Assembly: GCF_900116375.1 (NCBI RefSeq)
Contig: NZ_UETB01000002.1
Coordinates: 186,001 to 250,000 of the forward strand
Length of the DNA: 64,000 nt
Direction: 5' to 3'
Origin: Georgenia satyanarayanai
GTDB lineage: Bacteria > Actinomycetota > Actinomycetes > Actinomycetales > Actinomycetaceae
Both the position numbers and the translations under genes were made by a program. The notes under the pieces were generated by a model that was given only the letters and a program-made list of their open reading frames with translations, ran no database searches and had not been told where the DNA came from. This document shows positions 17,592 through 27,197 of the stretch, piece by piece; within the stretch, counting starts at the first letter, position 1; every line of letters starts with the position of its first letter.

Positions 17592-17882
17592 ATGACCCGG
17601 TTCGAGGTCGACAGTGTCGAGGTGGAGGCGGCGGCCGCACGCGCCCGGACCAGCGCCGGCACCATCCACGCGGAGGTCGCGGGGATGATGACGCAGCTGC
17701 TGGACCTGCAGAGCACCTGGAGCGGCGCGGCCGCCGAGAGCTTCGCCGGTGTGGCTCAGGAGTGGCGCGCCACCCAGCAGGTGGTCGAGCAGTCCCTCGC
17801 CCAGATCACCGAGGCCCTGGACCTGGCGGCCCGCACCTACGCGGACGCCGAGACCAGCGCCCACGGACTCTTCGCCCGCTGA
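17592..17882 (+). CDS. WXG100 family (ESAT-6-like) protein
   Basis: The 96-residue helical protein opens with TRFEVDSVEVEAAAARARTSAGTIHAEV and carries the WSG form of the WXG turn (QSTWSGAAAESFAGV) in the middle, the hallmark of type VII secretion substrates. ATG 17592 is preceded by GGAGGGAG. No ESX core gene (EccC, EccD, mycosin) lies nearby, so the partner system, if any, is elsewhere. Confidence 0.85.
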   Translation: MTRFEVDSVEVEAAAARARTSAGTIHAEVAGMMTQLLDLQSTWSGAAAESFAGVAQEWRATQQVVEQSLAQITEALDLAARTYADAETSAHGLFAR

Positions 17883-17883
17883 G

Positions 17884-18762
17884 TCACCCCGCCCGCAGCC
17901 GGGCGAGCTCGGCGCCGACGTTGCGGCGCGCGGCTTCCTCCCACAGCCGCGCCCCGGTGGGCGTGACGTAGAGGCGCGGACGGTCGAGCAGGGACGAGAG
18001 CACGGCCGCGCGCCCGCGCCGGAAGTCCGGCTCGGGCACGTGGCGGTACTCGGCGCGGACCTGCTCGGCGTAGCGGCGGTAGTCCTCGGGCGCGCCGCCG
18101 AGCACCCCGAGGTCGGCGTCGCACAGCACCCGGCCGGGTGCGTCGTCAGGGCTGGGGACGTGGTCGGCGGTGACCCGGACGAGGCGGGCCACCTCGACGG
18201 CGTCGTCGGCACCGACGACGGGGCCGAGCAGCCTGGCGGCGAGCGCGGCGGAGGCCTCCTCGTCGGCGGGCGTGGTGCCGTCGTGGACGGCGTCGTGGCA
18301 CCACGCCGCCAGCACGACGGCGCGACTCACCCGCTCACCGCCATCGGCGAGGAGCCGGAGGCGGTCGAGGACGGCGAGCAGGTGCTCCACCCCGTGGTAC
18401 ACCCGGTGCGGCTCGCTCCAGCGGACGGCGAGCTCCTCCCCCACCGCGGGGTGGGCGGGCAGCAGCTCGGCCCAGCGCCGGGCGAGCTCGGTGCGGGCAG
18501 GACGCTCGGTGGCGCGCACGCGTAGCCCGCTGGCGCGCAGGCGACGGACGAGCTCGCGCCCCTCGACGTGCTGCGCGCCGGCGGCGACGAGCTCGGCGTG
18601 CCGGGCGGCTGGGACGTCGTAGTGGTCGAGGTCGAAGGAGCGTCGCGGCACGCCGCAGCGGGCGGCGAAGGCGTGGAGCTCGGCGAGGCTGGTGTCCGAG
18701 ACGAGGTGCGCCCACAGGGTGCCGTGCGCGGGCCAGCGCGGGGTGTCGACCAGGACCGCCAC
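17884..18762 (-). CDS. DUF4031 and HD domain fusion protein
   Basis: The N-terminus (about residues 2-78: VLVDTPRWPAHGTLWAHLVSD, then RSFDLDHYDVP) matches DUF4031. The rest is an HD-superfamily domain with YHGVEHLLAVLDRL, the intact pair His156-Asp157 (AAWCHDAVHD), CDADLGVL and EYRHVPEPDFRRGRAAVLSSLL. The C-terminal half aligns with the plus-strand HD-like gene at 16439 over CDADLG, EPDY/F and WEE-AR-N motifs. GTG 18762 has GGAGG at a good distance; an upstream frame to 18798 has none. Substrate unknown. Confidence 0.8.
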   Translation of the reverse strand: MAVLVDTPRWPAHGTLWAHLVSDTSLAELHAFAARCGVPRRSFDLDHYDVPAARHAELVAAGAQHVEGRELVRRLRASGLRVRATERPARTELARRWAELLPAHPAVGEELAVRWSEPHRVYHGVEHLLAVLDRLRLLADGGERVSRAVVLAAWCHDAVHDGTTPADEEASAALAARLLGPVVGADDAVEVARLVRVTADHVPSPDDAPGRVLCDADLGVLGGAPEDYRRYAEQVRAEYRHVPEPDFRRGRAAVLSSLLDRPRLYVTPTGARLWEEAARRNVGAELARLRAG

Positions 18763-18841
18763 GCTCCGCCTCCGTCCTCGCGGGTGGTGCCGGTGCACCG
18801 CCCGCCCTCATTGTCACCCCGAGCCCGCCCGCCCCCAAGGA

Positions 18842-18884
18842 CGCCGAGAGCCGGACCCCTCCGAGGAGGGGCCCGGCTCTCGGC
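18842..18884 (-). terminator. groEL terminator hairpin
   Basis: CGCCGAGAGCCGG pairs with CCGGCTCTCGGCG, extended by CCCTCC/GGAGGG around a GA loop; one mismatch. It lies about 55 bases past the groEL stop, with no clear U tail, as is common in high-GC actinobacteria. Confidence 0.75.
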
Positions 18885-18937
18885 GCTCTGCTTGGGCGGT
18901 GACCGGACCGGCGTGGCCAGTCAGCCTCCGGGTGGGA

Positions 18938-20680
<1,743 letters not shown>

Positions 20681-20684
20681 TCAG

Positions 20685-20711
20685 TTGTCACTCTCAGCAC
20701 GAGAGTGCTAA
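20685..20711. promoter_or_regulatory. CIRCE operator, proximal to groEL
   Basis: TTGTCACTC-N9-GAGTGCTAA matches the HrcA consensus TTAGCACTC-N9-GAGTGCTAA with a perfect right arm and two left-arm mismatches. It lies just downstream of the predicted -10, about 120 bases before the groEL start. Confidence 0.88.
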
Positions 20712-20715
20712 CTCG

Positions 20716-20744
20716 ATCTTGGCACTCTCCACCCGAGAGTGCAA
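20716..20744 (-). promoter_or_regulatory. Predicted groEL promoter
   Basis: Minus-strand TTGCAC (20739-20744) and CAAGAT (20716-20721) are separated by 17 bases. The -35 lies in the right arm of the distal CIRCE and the -10 touches its left arm, so HrcA binding would block polymerase. Confidence 0.55.
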
Positions 20745-20745
20745 G
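20719..20745. promoter_or_regulatory. CIRCE operator, distal
   Basis: TTGGCACTC-N9-GAGTGCAAG is a second, more diverged HrcA-type inverted repeat, 7 bases from the first. It overlaps the predicted promoter. Confidence 0.8.
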
Positions 20746-20771
20746 CACTCGGGCGGCTCGCTGCCGAGGTG

Positions 20772-20806
20772 GCCGGGCCGGCGGTCGCGAGAACCGCCGG
20801 CCCGGC
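20772..20806 (-). terminator. Hairpin between LytR_C gene and groEL promoter
   Basis: GCCGGGCCGGCGGT pairs perfectly with ACCGCCGGCCCGGC around CGCGAGA. It lies about 80 bases past the stop of the LytR_C gene and before the groEL promoter, so it likely ends that transcript. Confidence 0.55.
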
Positions 20807-20885
20807 GATCCCCACAACGCTGTGGAGGAACGGCCCCCACCCTAGGTGTGAGGCTCCTCACGGTCAATGTCCGGTGAGACGGAGG

Positions 20886-21524
20886 TCAACGGCCGGCGAA
20901 GTCGCCCCGCAGCACGATGGCGATCTCGACGTTCTGCGTCGCGGAGGGCGCCTCGAGGAGGTTGTCGATGCCGAGGAGCTCACCGACGGCCTCCGCCGTC
21001 GGGGCGAGGTCGGCGTTGCGGTAGTAGAGGGTCGTGACGTCCGGGGAGCCTGCGCCGTAGTCGGCAGCGCCCACCGTGGTGAAGCCGGCCTCGCCCAGCT
21101 CGGCGGCCACGTCGCCCGCCAGGCCGTTGATGCCCGCGCCGTTCAGCACGGAGATCGACGTCGTGAGGACGGGATCGTCGTCGGGCTCGGTCGTCTCCTC
21201 CTCCGGCGTCGTCTCCTCGTCGCCGGGTTCCTCGGAGGTGGGCTCCTCGGGCGAGGTCTCCTCGTCGGTCGACTCCTCGGAGGTGGGCTCCTCGGAGGGC
21301 TCGGCGGACTCGGTCGTGGTCTCGACCGGCGCGGGGTCGGCCCCGGGGCCGGCGTCACCACCGCCGAGCAGGCTCACCGCACCCCACGCGAGGAGCGGGA
21401 CGATGACGATGACGGCAAGGAAGGGCGCCAGCGTGCGCAGGAGGGACCGCGGCTCGCGGTGCACGCCCTGGGGGCCGCGATCACGGCCGGCGACGTCGAA
21501 CTCGTCCTCGGGATACTGACTCAC
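20886..21524 (-). CDS. Membrane-anchored protein with acidic linker and LytR_C domain
   Basis: The 212-residue protein has a cytoplasmic head, one transmembrane segment (about residues 32-54), a Glu/Thr/Ser/Pro-rich acidic linker (about 60-118) and a C-terminal LytR_C domain (SISVLNGAGINGLAGDVAAELGEAGF, then TTLYYRN and AEAVGELLGI). LytR_C domains occur at the end of cell-wall ligases or alone, facing the wall; the role is not established. GTG 21524 is the start. It follows the DUF3263 gene by 44 bases. Confidence 0.82.
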   Translation of the reverse strand: MSQYPEDEFDVAGRDRGPQGVHREPRSLLRTLAPFLAVIVIVPLLAWGAVSLLGGGDAGPGADPAPVETTTESAEPSEEPTSEESTDEETSPEEPTSEEPGDEETTPEEETTEPDDDPVLTTSISVLNGAGINGLAGDVAAELGEAGFTTVGAADYGAGSPDVTTLYYRNADLAPTAEAVGELLGIDNLLEAPSATQNVEIAIVLRGDFAGR

Positions 21525-21568
21525 GCGAGCAGGCTAACCGTTCGCGGACGCGGCCCGCGGCGGGACGC

Positions 21569-21850
21569 TCAGCTGGAGGGGCTCAGGCGGCGCCCGGACC
21601 GCTCGCGCTGGCGGGCGTCGCGCATCCGGCGGAGCCGCTTGACGAGCATGGGGTCGGTCGCCAGGGCGGCCTCGGTGTCGATGAGGGAGTTGAGCACCTG
21701 GTAGTAGCGGGTGGCGCTCATCCCGAAGAGCTCACGGATCGCCGTCTCCTTGGCGCCGCCGTACTTCCACCACTGCCGCTCGAAGGCGAGGATCTCGCGC
21801 TCGGTGTCCCCGAGCGCGGCCTGCGGACCCAGCGCGTAAGCGGTGTCCAT
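21569..21850 (-). CDS. DUF3263 domain protein
   Basis: The 93-residue protein has the DUF3263 pattern: LGDTEREILAFERQWWKYGGAKETAIRELFGMSATRYYQVLNSLID, which reads like a helix-turn-helix of a DNA-binding protein, then a basic C-terminus (LRRMRDARQRERSGRR). ATG 21850 is preceded by GGAGGAGA. The family is typical of actinobacteria; its target is unknown. Likely co-transcribed with the LytR_C gene. Confidence 0.85.
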   Translation of the reverse strand: MDTAYALGPQAALGDTEREILAFERQWWKYGGAKETAIRELFGMSATRYYQVLNSLIDTEAALATDPMLVKRLRRMRDARQRERSGRRLSPSS

Positions 21851-21969
21851 GTCTCCTCCTCCTGTCCGGCGCGTCGAGTCGGCGCCGCGACCACCCCATG
21901 CTAGGGCGGAATGACACCCGTGTCATTACTCCCACGGGGTGGAGCCGGCCACCCGGTTAGGCTGCCGGC

Positions 21970-22641
21970 GTGACTCCGCTCGCCGACATCCTCGACCCCG
22001 GCTGGGCCCGGGCGCTGGCGCCCGTGGAGGACCGGGTCCACGCCATGGGCGGCTTCCTCCGCGCGGAGGTTGCCGCCGGCCGCGGCTACCTGCCGGCCGG
22101 CTCGGACGTGCTGCGGGCCTTCACCCGGCCCTTCGCGGACGTGCGCGTCATCATCGTCGGCCAGGACCCCTACCCCACCCCCGGCCACCCGATGGGTCTG
22201 TCCTTCTCCGTGCAGCCCGACGTCCGCCCGATCCCGCGCAGCCTCGTCAACGTCTTCCGCGAGCTCGTCGACGACGTCGGCACGCCCCCGCCGTCGACGG
22301 GTGACCTCTCCCCGTGGGCGGACGACGGCGTGCTCCTCCTCAACCGCGTGCTCACCGTGCAGCCGGGACAGCCCGCGTCCCACCGCGGCAAGGGCTGGGA
22401 GGAGGTGACCGAGCACGCGATCAGGGCGCTCGTGGGGCGCGGGACACCGCTCGTGGCGGTCCTGTGGGGCAACCAGGCCCAGACGCTGCGTCCGCTGCTG
22501 GGTGACGTGCCCGTCGTCGCCTCGGCGCACCCGAGCCCGCTGTCGGCGTCGCGCGGCTTCTTCGGCTCGCGCCCCTTCTCGCGTGCCAACGCGCTGCTCG
22601 AGGAGCAGGGCGGCCGCCCGGTCCGCTGGGCGCTGCCCTGA
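21970..22641 (+). CDS. ung: Uracil-DNA glycosylase
   Basis: Ung removes uracil from DNA in base excision repair. The 223-residue protein has the catalytic water-activating motif [18 protein letters not shown] (Asp66) and the second motif [21 protein letters not shown]. The start is GTG 21970; no clear ribosome site precedes it. It starts 119 bases from the divergent DUF3263 gene and is followed closely by the SGNH hydrolase. Confidence 0.96.
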   Translation: MTPLADILDPGWARALAPVEDRVHAMGGFLRAEVAAGRGYLPAGSDVLRAFTRPFADVRVIIVGQDPYPTPGHPMGLSFSVQPDVRPIPRSLVNVFRELVDDVGTPPPSTGDLSPWADDGVLLLNRVLTVQPGQPASHRGKGWEEVTEHAIRALVGRGTPLVAVLWGNQAQTLRPLLGDVPVVASAHPSPLSASRGFFGSRPFSRANALLEEQGGRPVRWALP

Positions 22642-22672
22642 CGCCGCGCGCCCGTGGTGGCAGGATCGAGAC

Positions 22673-23485
22673 GTGAGCACGCAGGACACCACTGCCCCGC
22701 CCTGGGCCCGCTACGTCGCCGTCGGGGACTCCCTCACCGAGGGCATGGTCGACCCCGACCCCACCGACCCTGGCCGCCACCGCGGCTGGGCCGACCTGCT
22801 CGCGAGCGCGCTCTCGCGCCGCCGCACCGCAGCAGGGCAGCCTCCGCTGGAGTACGCCAACCTCGCCGTCCGCGGCCGGCTGCTCAGACAGATCCTCAGC
22901 GAGCAGCTGCCCACGGCGCGTGACCTGCGCCCGGACCTCGTGTCGATCACCGGGGGCGGCAACGACATCCTGCGCCCGGGGGCGGACGTCGACGCCCTCC
23001 TCCGGTCGCTCGAGGACACTGTCGCGGGGCTGCGCGCGGCCGGCACCGACGTCCTGCTCGTCACCGGTTCGGATCCCGCAGGTGCCCCGGTCATCCGGCT
23101 CACCCGGGCGAAGGTGGCCGTCCTCAACACGGGGCTCTGGTCGATCGCCCACCGCCACGGCGCGCACGTGCTCGACCTGTGGGGGATGCGGGCCATCCAG
23201 GACTGGCGCATGTGGGCCGAGGACCGCATCCACCTGTCGACGGCGGGCCACGAGCGTGTGGCCCAGGCCGCCCTCGTGGGCCTGGGCCTCACGCCCGACC
23301 ACGACGCGTGGGACGACCCGCTCTCGCCGCTGCCGCCCGAGGCGCGGGCCGACCGGTGGCGGGGGAACGCGCGCTGGGCCCAGGCCTACGCGCTGCCCTG
23401 GGTGCAGCGCCGCCTGCGCCGACAGTCCTCCGGTGACCTGCGCCGGGCGAAGTACCCGGAGCCGGTCACCGTCGAGACCTCCTAG
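22673..23485 (+). CDS. SGNH/GDSL-family hydrolase
   Basis: The 270-residue protein has the SGNH blocks: block I VAVGDSLTEG with the nucleophilic Ser, block II with NLAVRGR, block III GGGNDIL, and the C-terminal Asp-x-x-His pair in RIHLSTAGHERVAQAAL. No signal peptide is seen, so it acts in the cytoplasm on an unknown ester. GTG 22673 is preceded by AGGATCGAG. It converges on the chemotaxis operon with only 10 bases between stops. Confidence 0.88.
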   Translation: MSTQDTTAPPWARYVAVGDSLTEGMVDPDPTDPGRHRGWADLLASALSRRRTAAGQPPLEYANLAVRGRLLRQILSEQLPTARDLRPDLVSITGGGNDILRPGADVDALLRSLEDTVAGLRAAGTDVLLVTGSDPAGAPVIRLTRAKVAVLNTGLWSIAHRHGAHVLDLWGMRAIQDWRMWAEDRIHLSTAGHERVAQAALVGLGLTPDHDAWDDPLSPLPPEARADRWRGNARWAQAYALPWVQRRLRRQSSGDLRRAKYPEPVTVETS

Positions 23486-23495
23486 CGCAGGCTCG

Positions 23496-23981
23496 CTACC
23501 GCAGCACCACCGACAGCAGACCGCCGCCGTAGCCCTGTACCTCGACGGTGGTGTCGAGCCGGGGGCCGTAGCTGCGCAGCCAGGTGGCGACGTCGGCCGG
23601 GAGCGGCCCGGCACCGGAGTCGTGGACGGACTCCAGGCGCAGGTGCGGCGCGCTGCCGACGTTGAAGAGCGCCGAGGTCACGTTGAGGACCTCGGTGACG
23701 TTCTCGAGGAGGGTCTCCTGCAGCGGGCCGAGGGACGCCTGCGCGGCCGCGGCGGGGATGAGCGCGATGGCTCCACCGAGGGCCGCCGCGAGGTGCGTGT
23801 CCACGGCCACGAGCGCCTCACCGCGGAGGAACTCGGTGACGTAGACGCCGACGACGACGCCCGGCTCGGTCGCCGGGGTGACCGACTCCTCGGCCAGGGC
23901 GATCTCGCAGTCGCGCCCCACGAGCATGGTGAAGAGGTCGCGCAGCTCCTTGAGCGGCGGGAGCGGAGTCGTGGCGCTCAT
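23496..23981 (-). CDS. CheC/CheX-like protein, probable CheY-P phosphatase
   Basis: The 161-residue protein has an ENVTEVLNVTSALFN helix that fits the ExxN catalytic pattern (Glu and Asn) of the CheC/CheX/FliY phosphatases, and a GEALVAVDTHLAAALGGAIALIP segment like the matching beta-alpha region. It is the last gene of the chemotaxis operon and follows a CheY by a 4-base overlap. Assignment rests on this motif and the context. Confidence 0.55.
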   Translation of the reverse strand: MSATTPLPPLKELRDLFTMLVGRDCEIALAEESVTPATEPGVVVGVYVTEFLRGEALVAVDTHLAAALGGAIALIPAAAAQASLGPLQETLLENVTEVLNVTSALFNVGSAPHLRLESVHDSGAGPLPADVATWLRSYGPRLDTTVEVQGYGGGLLSVVLR

Positions 23982-24346
23982 GCGAGGAGGGGGTCGATGG
24001 TCGAGCGGAACGCGTCGGGCGTGAAGGGCTTGGCGATGAGGAACAGCGCGCCCTCGCTCTCGGCCAGCTCCCGCATCTGCGGGGAGCCCTCGGAGGTGAC
24101 GAAGCCGAGCGGGACCTCGCTCCCGGAGGCGTTGAGCCCCCGGAGCAGCTCGATGCCGGTCATCTCGGGCATGTTCCAGTCCGAGAGCACGAGGTCGGGC
24201 TGCTGGGCGAGCGCGAGCTCGAGCGCCTCGGCACCGTTGGTCGCCTCGGTCACCTCCCAGTCGCCGTACCCGGCCTGCCGGAGCGTACGGATGACGATCT
24301 GCCGCATGACCTTGCTGTCGTCGGCGACGATGACTCGCAGACTCAC
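23978..24346 (-). CDS. cheY: CheY-type response regulator (1)
   Basis: This is a single receiver domain of 122 residues. Acidic pocket residues ADD (9-10), phosphorylation site Asp56 (LVLSDWNMPEMTG), Thr in FVTSEG and Lys in IAKPFTPDAF are all present. It would bind FliM to change motor rotation or act as a phosphate sink. GTG 24346 has AGGAGGACACGCA upstream and overlaps the cheX stop as GTGA. Confidence 0.9.
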   Translation of the reverse strand: MSLRVIVADDSKVMRQIVIRTLRQAGYGDWEVTEATNGAEALELALAQQPDLVLSDWNMPEMTGIELLRGLNASGSEVPLGFVTSEGSPQMRELAESEGALFLIAKPFTPDAFRSTIDPLLA

Positions 24347-24819
24347 TGCGTGTCCTCCTTTGCGTCGGTGGTGGTGTCGGGTTCCCAGACGGAGATGACG
24401 AGGGGTGCCTCGTGCCAGCGGAGCGAGCGCTCCCACACGAGGTCCCCAGCCGGCTGGGTGTCGTCGAGGCTGACGACGGGCAGGCTCAGCGCGTTGCTGC
24501 CTGTCATGAGCCCCTTGAGGTTGCCGCCGATGACGTTGGCGATCTCCCCGAGGGCGTCGCGCAGGTCCTGGACGGCGACGGGCTCACCGGGCCCCATGTC
24601 GAGCAGGGCACGGGCGATCCGGTCGGCGGTGTCGCGGCCGGTGGCCACGACGGTGCGCACGGGCAGCTCGCCCTCGATCTCCACCCAGGCGCGGACGGGC
24701 TCGGTGAGGACGACGACGTCGTCCGCCCGGTCGGTGAGCAGGCCCGGTTCTCCGTCGATCATCGCGGTGAACATGTCCTGCGCGATCGTGACGACGTGGT
24801 CTGCCATCGTGGCGGTCAT
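24343..24819 (-). CDS. cheX: CheX-type CheY-P phosphatase
   Basis: The 158-residue protein matches CheX, which dephosphorylates CheY-P. The catalytic helix reads LGEIANVIGGNLKGLM, holding the ExxN pair, preceded by a RIARALLDM beta-alpha unit typical of the family. ATG 24819 is preceded by AAGGAGACCGC; an internal ATG at 24807 is possible. It sits between two CheY genes, with overlaps on both sides, which links it to their turnover. Confidence 0.82.
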   Translation of the reverse strand: MTATMADHVVTIAQDMFTAMIDGEPGLLTDRADDVVVLTEPVRAWVEIEGELPVRTVVATGRDTADRIARALLDMGPGEPVAVQDLRDALGEIANVIGGNLKGLMTGSNALSLPVVSLDDTQPAGDLVWERSLRWHEAPLVISVWEPDTTTDAKEDTQ

Positions 24820-25199
24820 GCGGTCTCCTTGGCGGGGACGAGCCCGAGCATCTCCAGCTTGCCCTTGAGCGCGTCCGGGGTGAACGGCTTGATGAGGTAC
24901 TCGTGGGCGCCGGCGGCGAGGGCACGCACGATCTGGCCGTGCTCCGACTCCGTCGTCACCATCATGAGCGTGATGCCGCGCCACTCACGGCGCTGGCGGA
25001 CGGCGTAGACGAAGGACAGGCCGTCCATGACGGGCATGTTCCAGTCCACGCAGGCGAGGTCGTAGTCGCTGTCGGCCTCCAGGAGGGCCAGCGCCTCGGC
25101 ACCGTCGCCCGCCTCGTCGGTGGTGTACCCGAGGTCCTGCAGCAGGCGTGAGACGATCCGGCGCATCGCGCGCGAGTCGTCGATGACGAGAGCTCTCAT
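24816..25199 (-). CDS. cheY: CheY-type response regulator (2)
   Basis: This is a 127-residue receiver domain with IDDSRAMRR at the N-terminus, phosphorylation site Asp52 (CVDWNMPVMDG), Thr in MVTTESEH and Lys in LIKPFTPDAL. It differs from the other CheY, so the two may divide motor output and phosphate-sink roles. ATG 25199 has AGGAGG upstream and overlaps cheR as ATGA. Confidence 0.92.
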   Translation of the reverse strand: MRALVIDDSRAMRRIVSRLLQDLGYTTDEAGDGAEALALLEADSDYDLACVDWNMPVMDGLSFVYAVRQRREWRGITLMMVTTESEHGQIVRALAAGAHEYLIKPFTPDALKGKLEMLGLVPAKETA

Positions 25200-26017
25200 G
25201 AGATGCCTCCTGGCACTCGGTAGACGGAACCTTGAGCGGTCGGGACGCGCTCCCACGCGTCGTCGATGCCCACCATGGACTCGGCGGCACCGAGCACGAG
25301 GAATGCGCCTGGCCGCATAGCCCGGCGGGTGCGGGAGAGGATGTCCCGCTTGGTCGCGGCGTCGAAGTAGATGAGGACGTTGCGGAGGAAGACGACGTCG
25401 AACGGGCCACCGGCCGGCGGCGGCTGGAGGAGGTTGTGCTGGGTGAAGGTGATGGCGCGGCGCAGCTCGTCCTTGACACCCCAGCCGGCACCCGCACGCT
25501 CGAAGTAGCGCACGAGCATGGCCGCGGGCAGGCCACGGTTCATCTCGAGCTGGCTGTACTGCCCGCTCCGCGCCTGCGCGAGGACGGCGTTCGACAGGTC
25601 CGTCGCGAGCACCGAGAACCGGCGCTCGCCGGACTCGAGCAGGGTCATCGCGATGCTGTAGGGCTCCTGGCCGGTGGAGCAGGCCGCGGACCAGATCCGC
25701 AGCGGCCCGGCGTTCTGGGCCCGTGCGGCCGGCGCGATGTGCTGACGCAGGGCCGCGAACGGCGAGGAGTCCCGGAACCAGGAGGTCTCGTTGGTCGTGA
25801 GCGCCTCGACGACGCGCGTGACCTCACCACGGTCGGGGCTGCGACGCACGTCGCGCACGTAGCTGTCCACGGCCGCCGGCCCGGTCAGGCCCTTCGCCCG
25901 CGCGAGCGGCAGCAGCCGGCTCTCGACGAGGTACTCCTTGCCGGGCGCGAGCTGGATCGCACTGTGGGTGCGCACGAGGTCCGCGACGTACCCGAAGGTC
26001 TCTGCTGACACGCTCAT
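25196..26017 (-). CDS. cheR: Chemotaxis protein methyltransferase CheR
   Basis: CheR methylates glutamates of receptors using SAM for adaptation. The 273-residue protein has the N-terminal helical part (residues 1-75), TNETSWFRDSSPF, the SAM-binding IWSAACSTGQEPYSIAM and FDVVFLRNVLIYFD motifs. ATG 26017 overlaps the cheB stop as ATGA. Confidence 0.95.
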   Translation of the reverse strand: MSVSAETFGYVADLVRTHSAIQLAPGKEYLVESRLLPLARAKGLTGPAAVDSYVRDVRRSPDRGEVTRVVEALTTNETSWFRDSSPFAALRQHIAPAARAQNAGPLRIWSAACSTGQEPYSIAMTLLESGERRFSVLATDLSNAVLAQARSGQYSQLEMNRGLPAAMLVRYFERAGAGWGVKDELRRAITFTQHNLLQPPPAGGPFDVVFLRNVLIYFDAATKRDILSRTRRAMRPGAFLVLGAAESMVGIDDAWERVPTAQGSVYRVPGGIS

Positions 26018-27120
26018 CGTCGTGCCTCCCCCATGACTCGTCTCATTGCGCTGGCGATCTCCGGTAGTGGAAGGACGGCGTGGGCGTGCCCGGCGACCGC
26101 AGTCGCTCCGGGCATCCCCCACACCACGGACGTCGCCTCGTCCTGGACGAGGACGGTGCCACCGGCGTCGGCCACCTGGCCGGAGCCGGCCGCGCCGTCG
26201 GCACCCATACCGGTGAGGACGACGGCGAGCAGCTCCCCGCCGAGCGCGGCGACGGCGGAGCGGAAGAGCACGTCCACGGAGGGTCGGCTGTAGTTGACGG
26301 GCGGGGTGTCGGTGAGCCGGGCCCGCAGGCCGCCTCGTTCGGATGCCACGAGGAGGTGGCGTCCACCGGGAGCGACGTAGACGTGCCCGGGCAGCAGTGC
26401 CTCGCCGTCGGTGGCCTCGACGACCGTCGCGGGCCCGATCCGGTCGAGCCGGTCGGCGAGCTGGCGGGTGAAGACGGCAGGCATGTGCTGGACGACGGCC
26501 ACCGGCACCGGCGGCGCCTCGCCCAGCCCGCCGACGAGCTCGGCCAGGGCGGCGGGCCCGCCCGTGGAGGACCCGATGACGACGGCGCGCACCGGCGTGG
26601 TCCGCGGGGTGAGGGCGCGCAGGCGGACGGGTCCGCGGCCGGTCAGGGTGGGCGCCGCCGTCGCGGTCGCCGCCGTCGTGGTCCGGGCCGCGGTGAGCTG
26701 CTCGGTGCGGCGCCGGCCCGGGACGAGGGCATGGATCTTGGGGACCAGCTCCTCGGCCACCCGCCGCAGCCCCTCCTGGAGGCCTCCCACGCCGGACGGC
26801 TTGGCGACGTAGTCCGTCGCGCCGGCCGCGAGCGCCTCCAGGGTGGCGGCAGCGCCGCGCTCGGTCAGCGTGGAGAACATGATGATCGGCATCCGCTGGC
26901 CGGCGGCCCGCAGCGCACGGACCGTGGAGATGCCGTCGAGCTCGGGCATCTCGATGTCCATGGTGACGAGGTCGGGCGCGAGCTGCTCGACCTTGCCGAG
27001 GGCCAGGCGTCCGTTGGCAGCGACCCCGACGACCTCGATCGTGGGGTCGGCGGCGAGCGCCTGGGTGACGAGGCGGCGGATGACGACGGAGTCGTCGACA
27101 ACGAGAACTCGCACGCTCAC
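26014..27120 (-). CDS. cheB: Protein-glutamate methylesterase/glutaminase CheB
   Basis: CheB removes receptor methyl groups when phosphorylated by CheA. Residues 1-125 form a receiver with Asp55 (LVTMDIEMPELDG); a linker rich in Thr/Ala follows; residues about 180-365 are the esterase with the Ser in VVIGSSTGGPAAL, His in VVQHMPAVFT and Asp in LTGMGADGAAG. GTG 27120 is preceded by GAGGGGG. It follows an MCP gene by 77 bases in which nothing else was recognised. Confidence 0.95.
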   Translation of the reverse strand: MSVRVLVVDDSVVIRRLVTQALAADPTIEVVGVAANGRLALGKVEQLAPDLVTMDIEMPELDGISTVRALRAAGQRMPIIMFSTLTERGAAATLEALAAGATDYVAKPSGVGGLQEGLRRVAEELVPKIHALVPGRRRTEQLTAARTTTAATATAAPTLTGRGPVRLRALTPRTTPVRAVVIGSSTGGPAALAELVGGLGEAPPVPVAVVQHMPAVFTRQLADRLDRIGPATVVEATDGEALLPGHVYVAPGGRHLLVASERGGLRARLTDTPPVNYSRPSVDVLFRSAVAALGGELLAVVLTGMGADGAAGSGQVADAGGTVLVQDEATSVVWGMPGATAVAGHAHAVLPLPEIASAMRRVMGEARR

Positions 27121-27197
27121 GCGGGGTTCCCCCTCTCGGTCGTCGGGCGCGGCGCCGGAGCGGCGACGCGGGTGGGTGTGGTGGGCACGGCCGGTGC

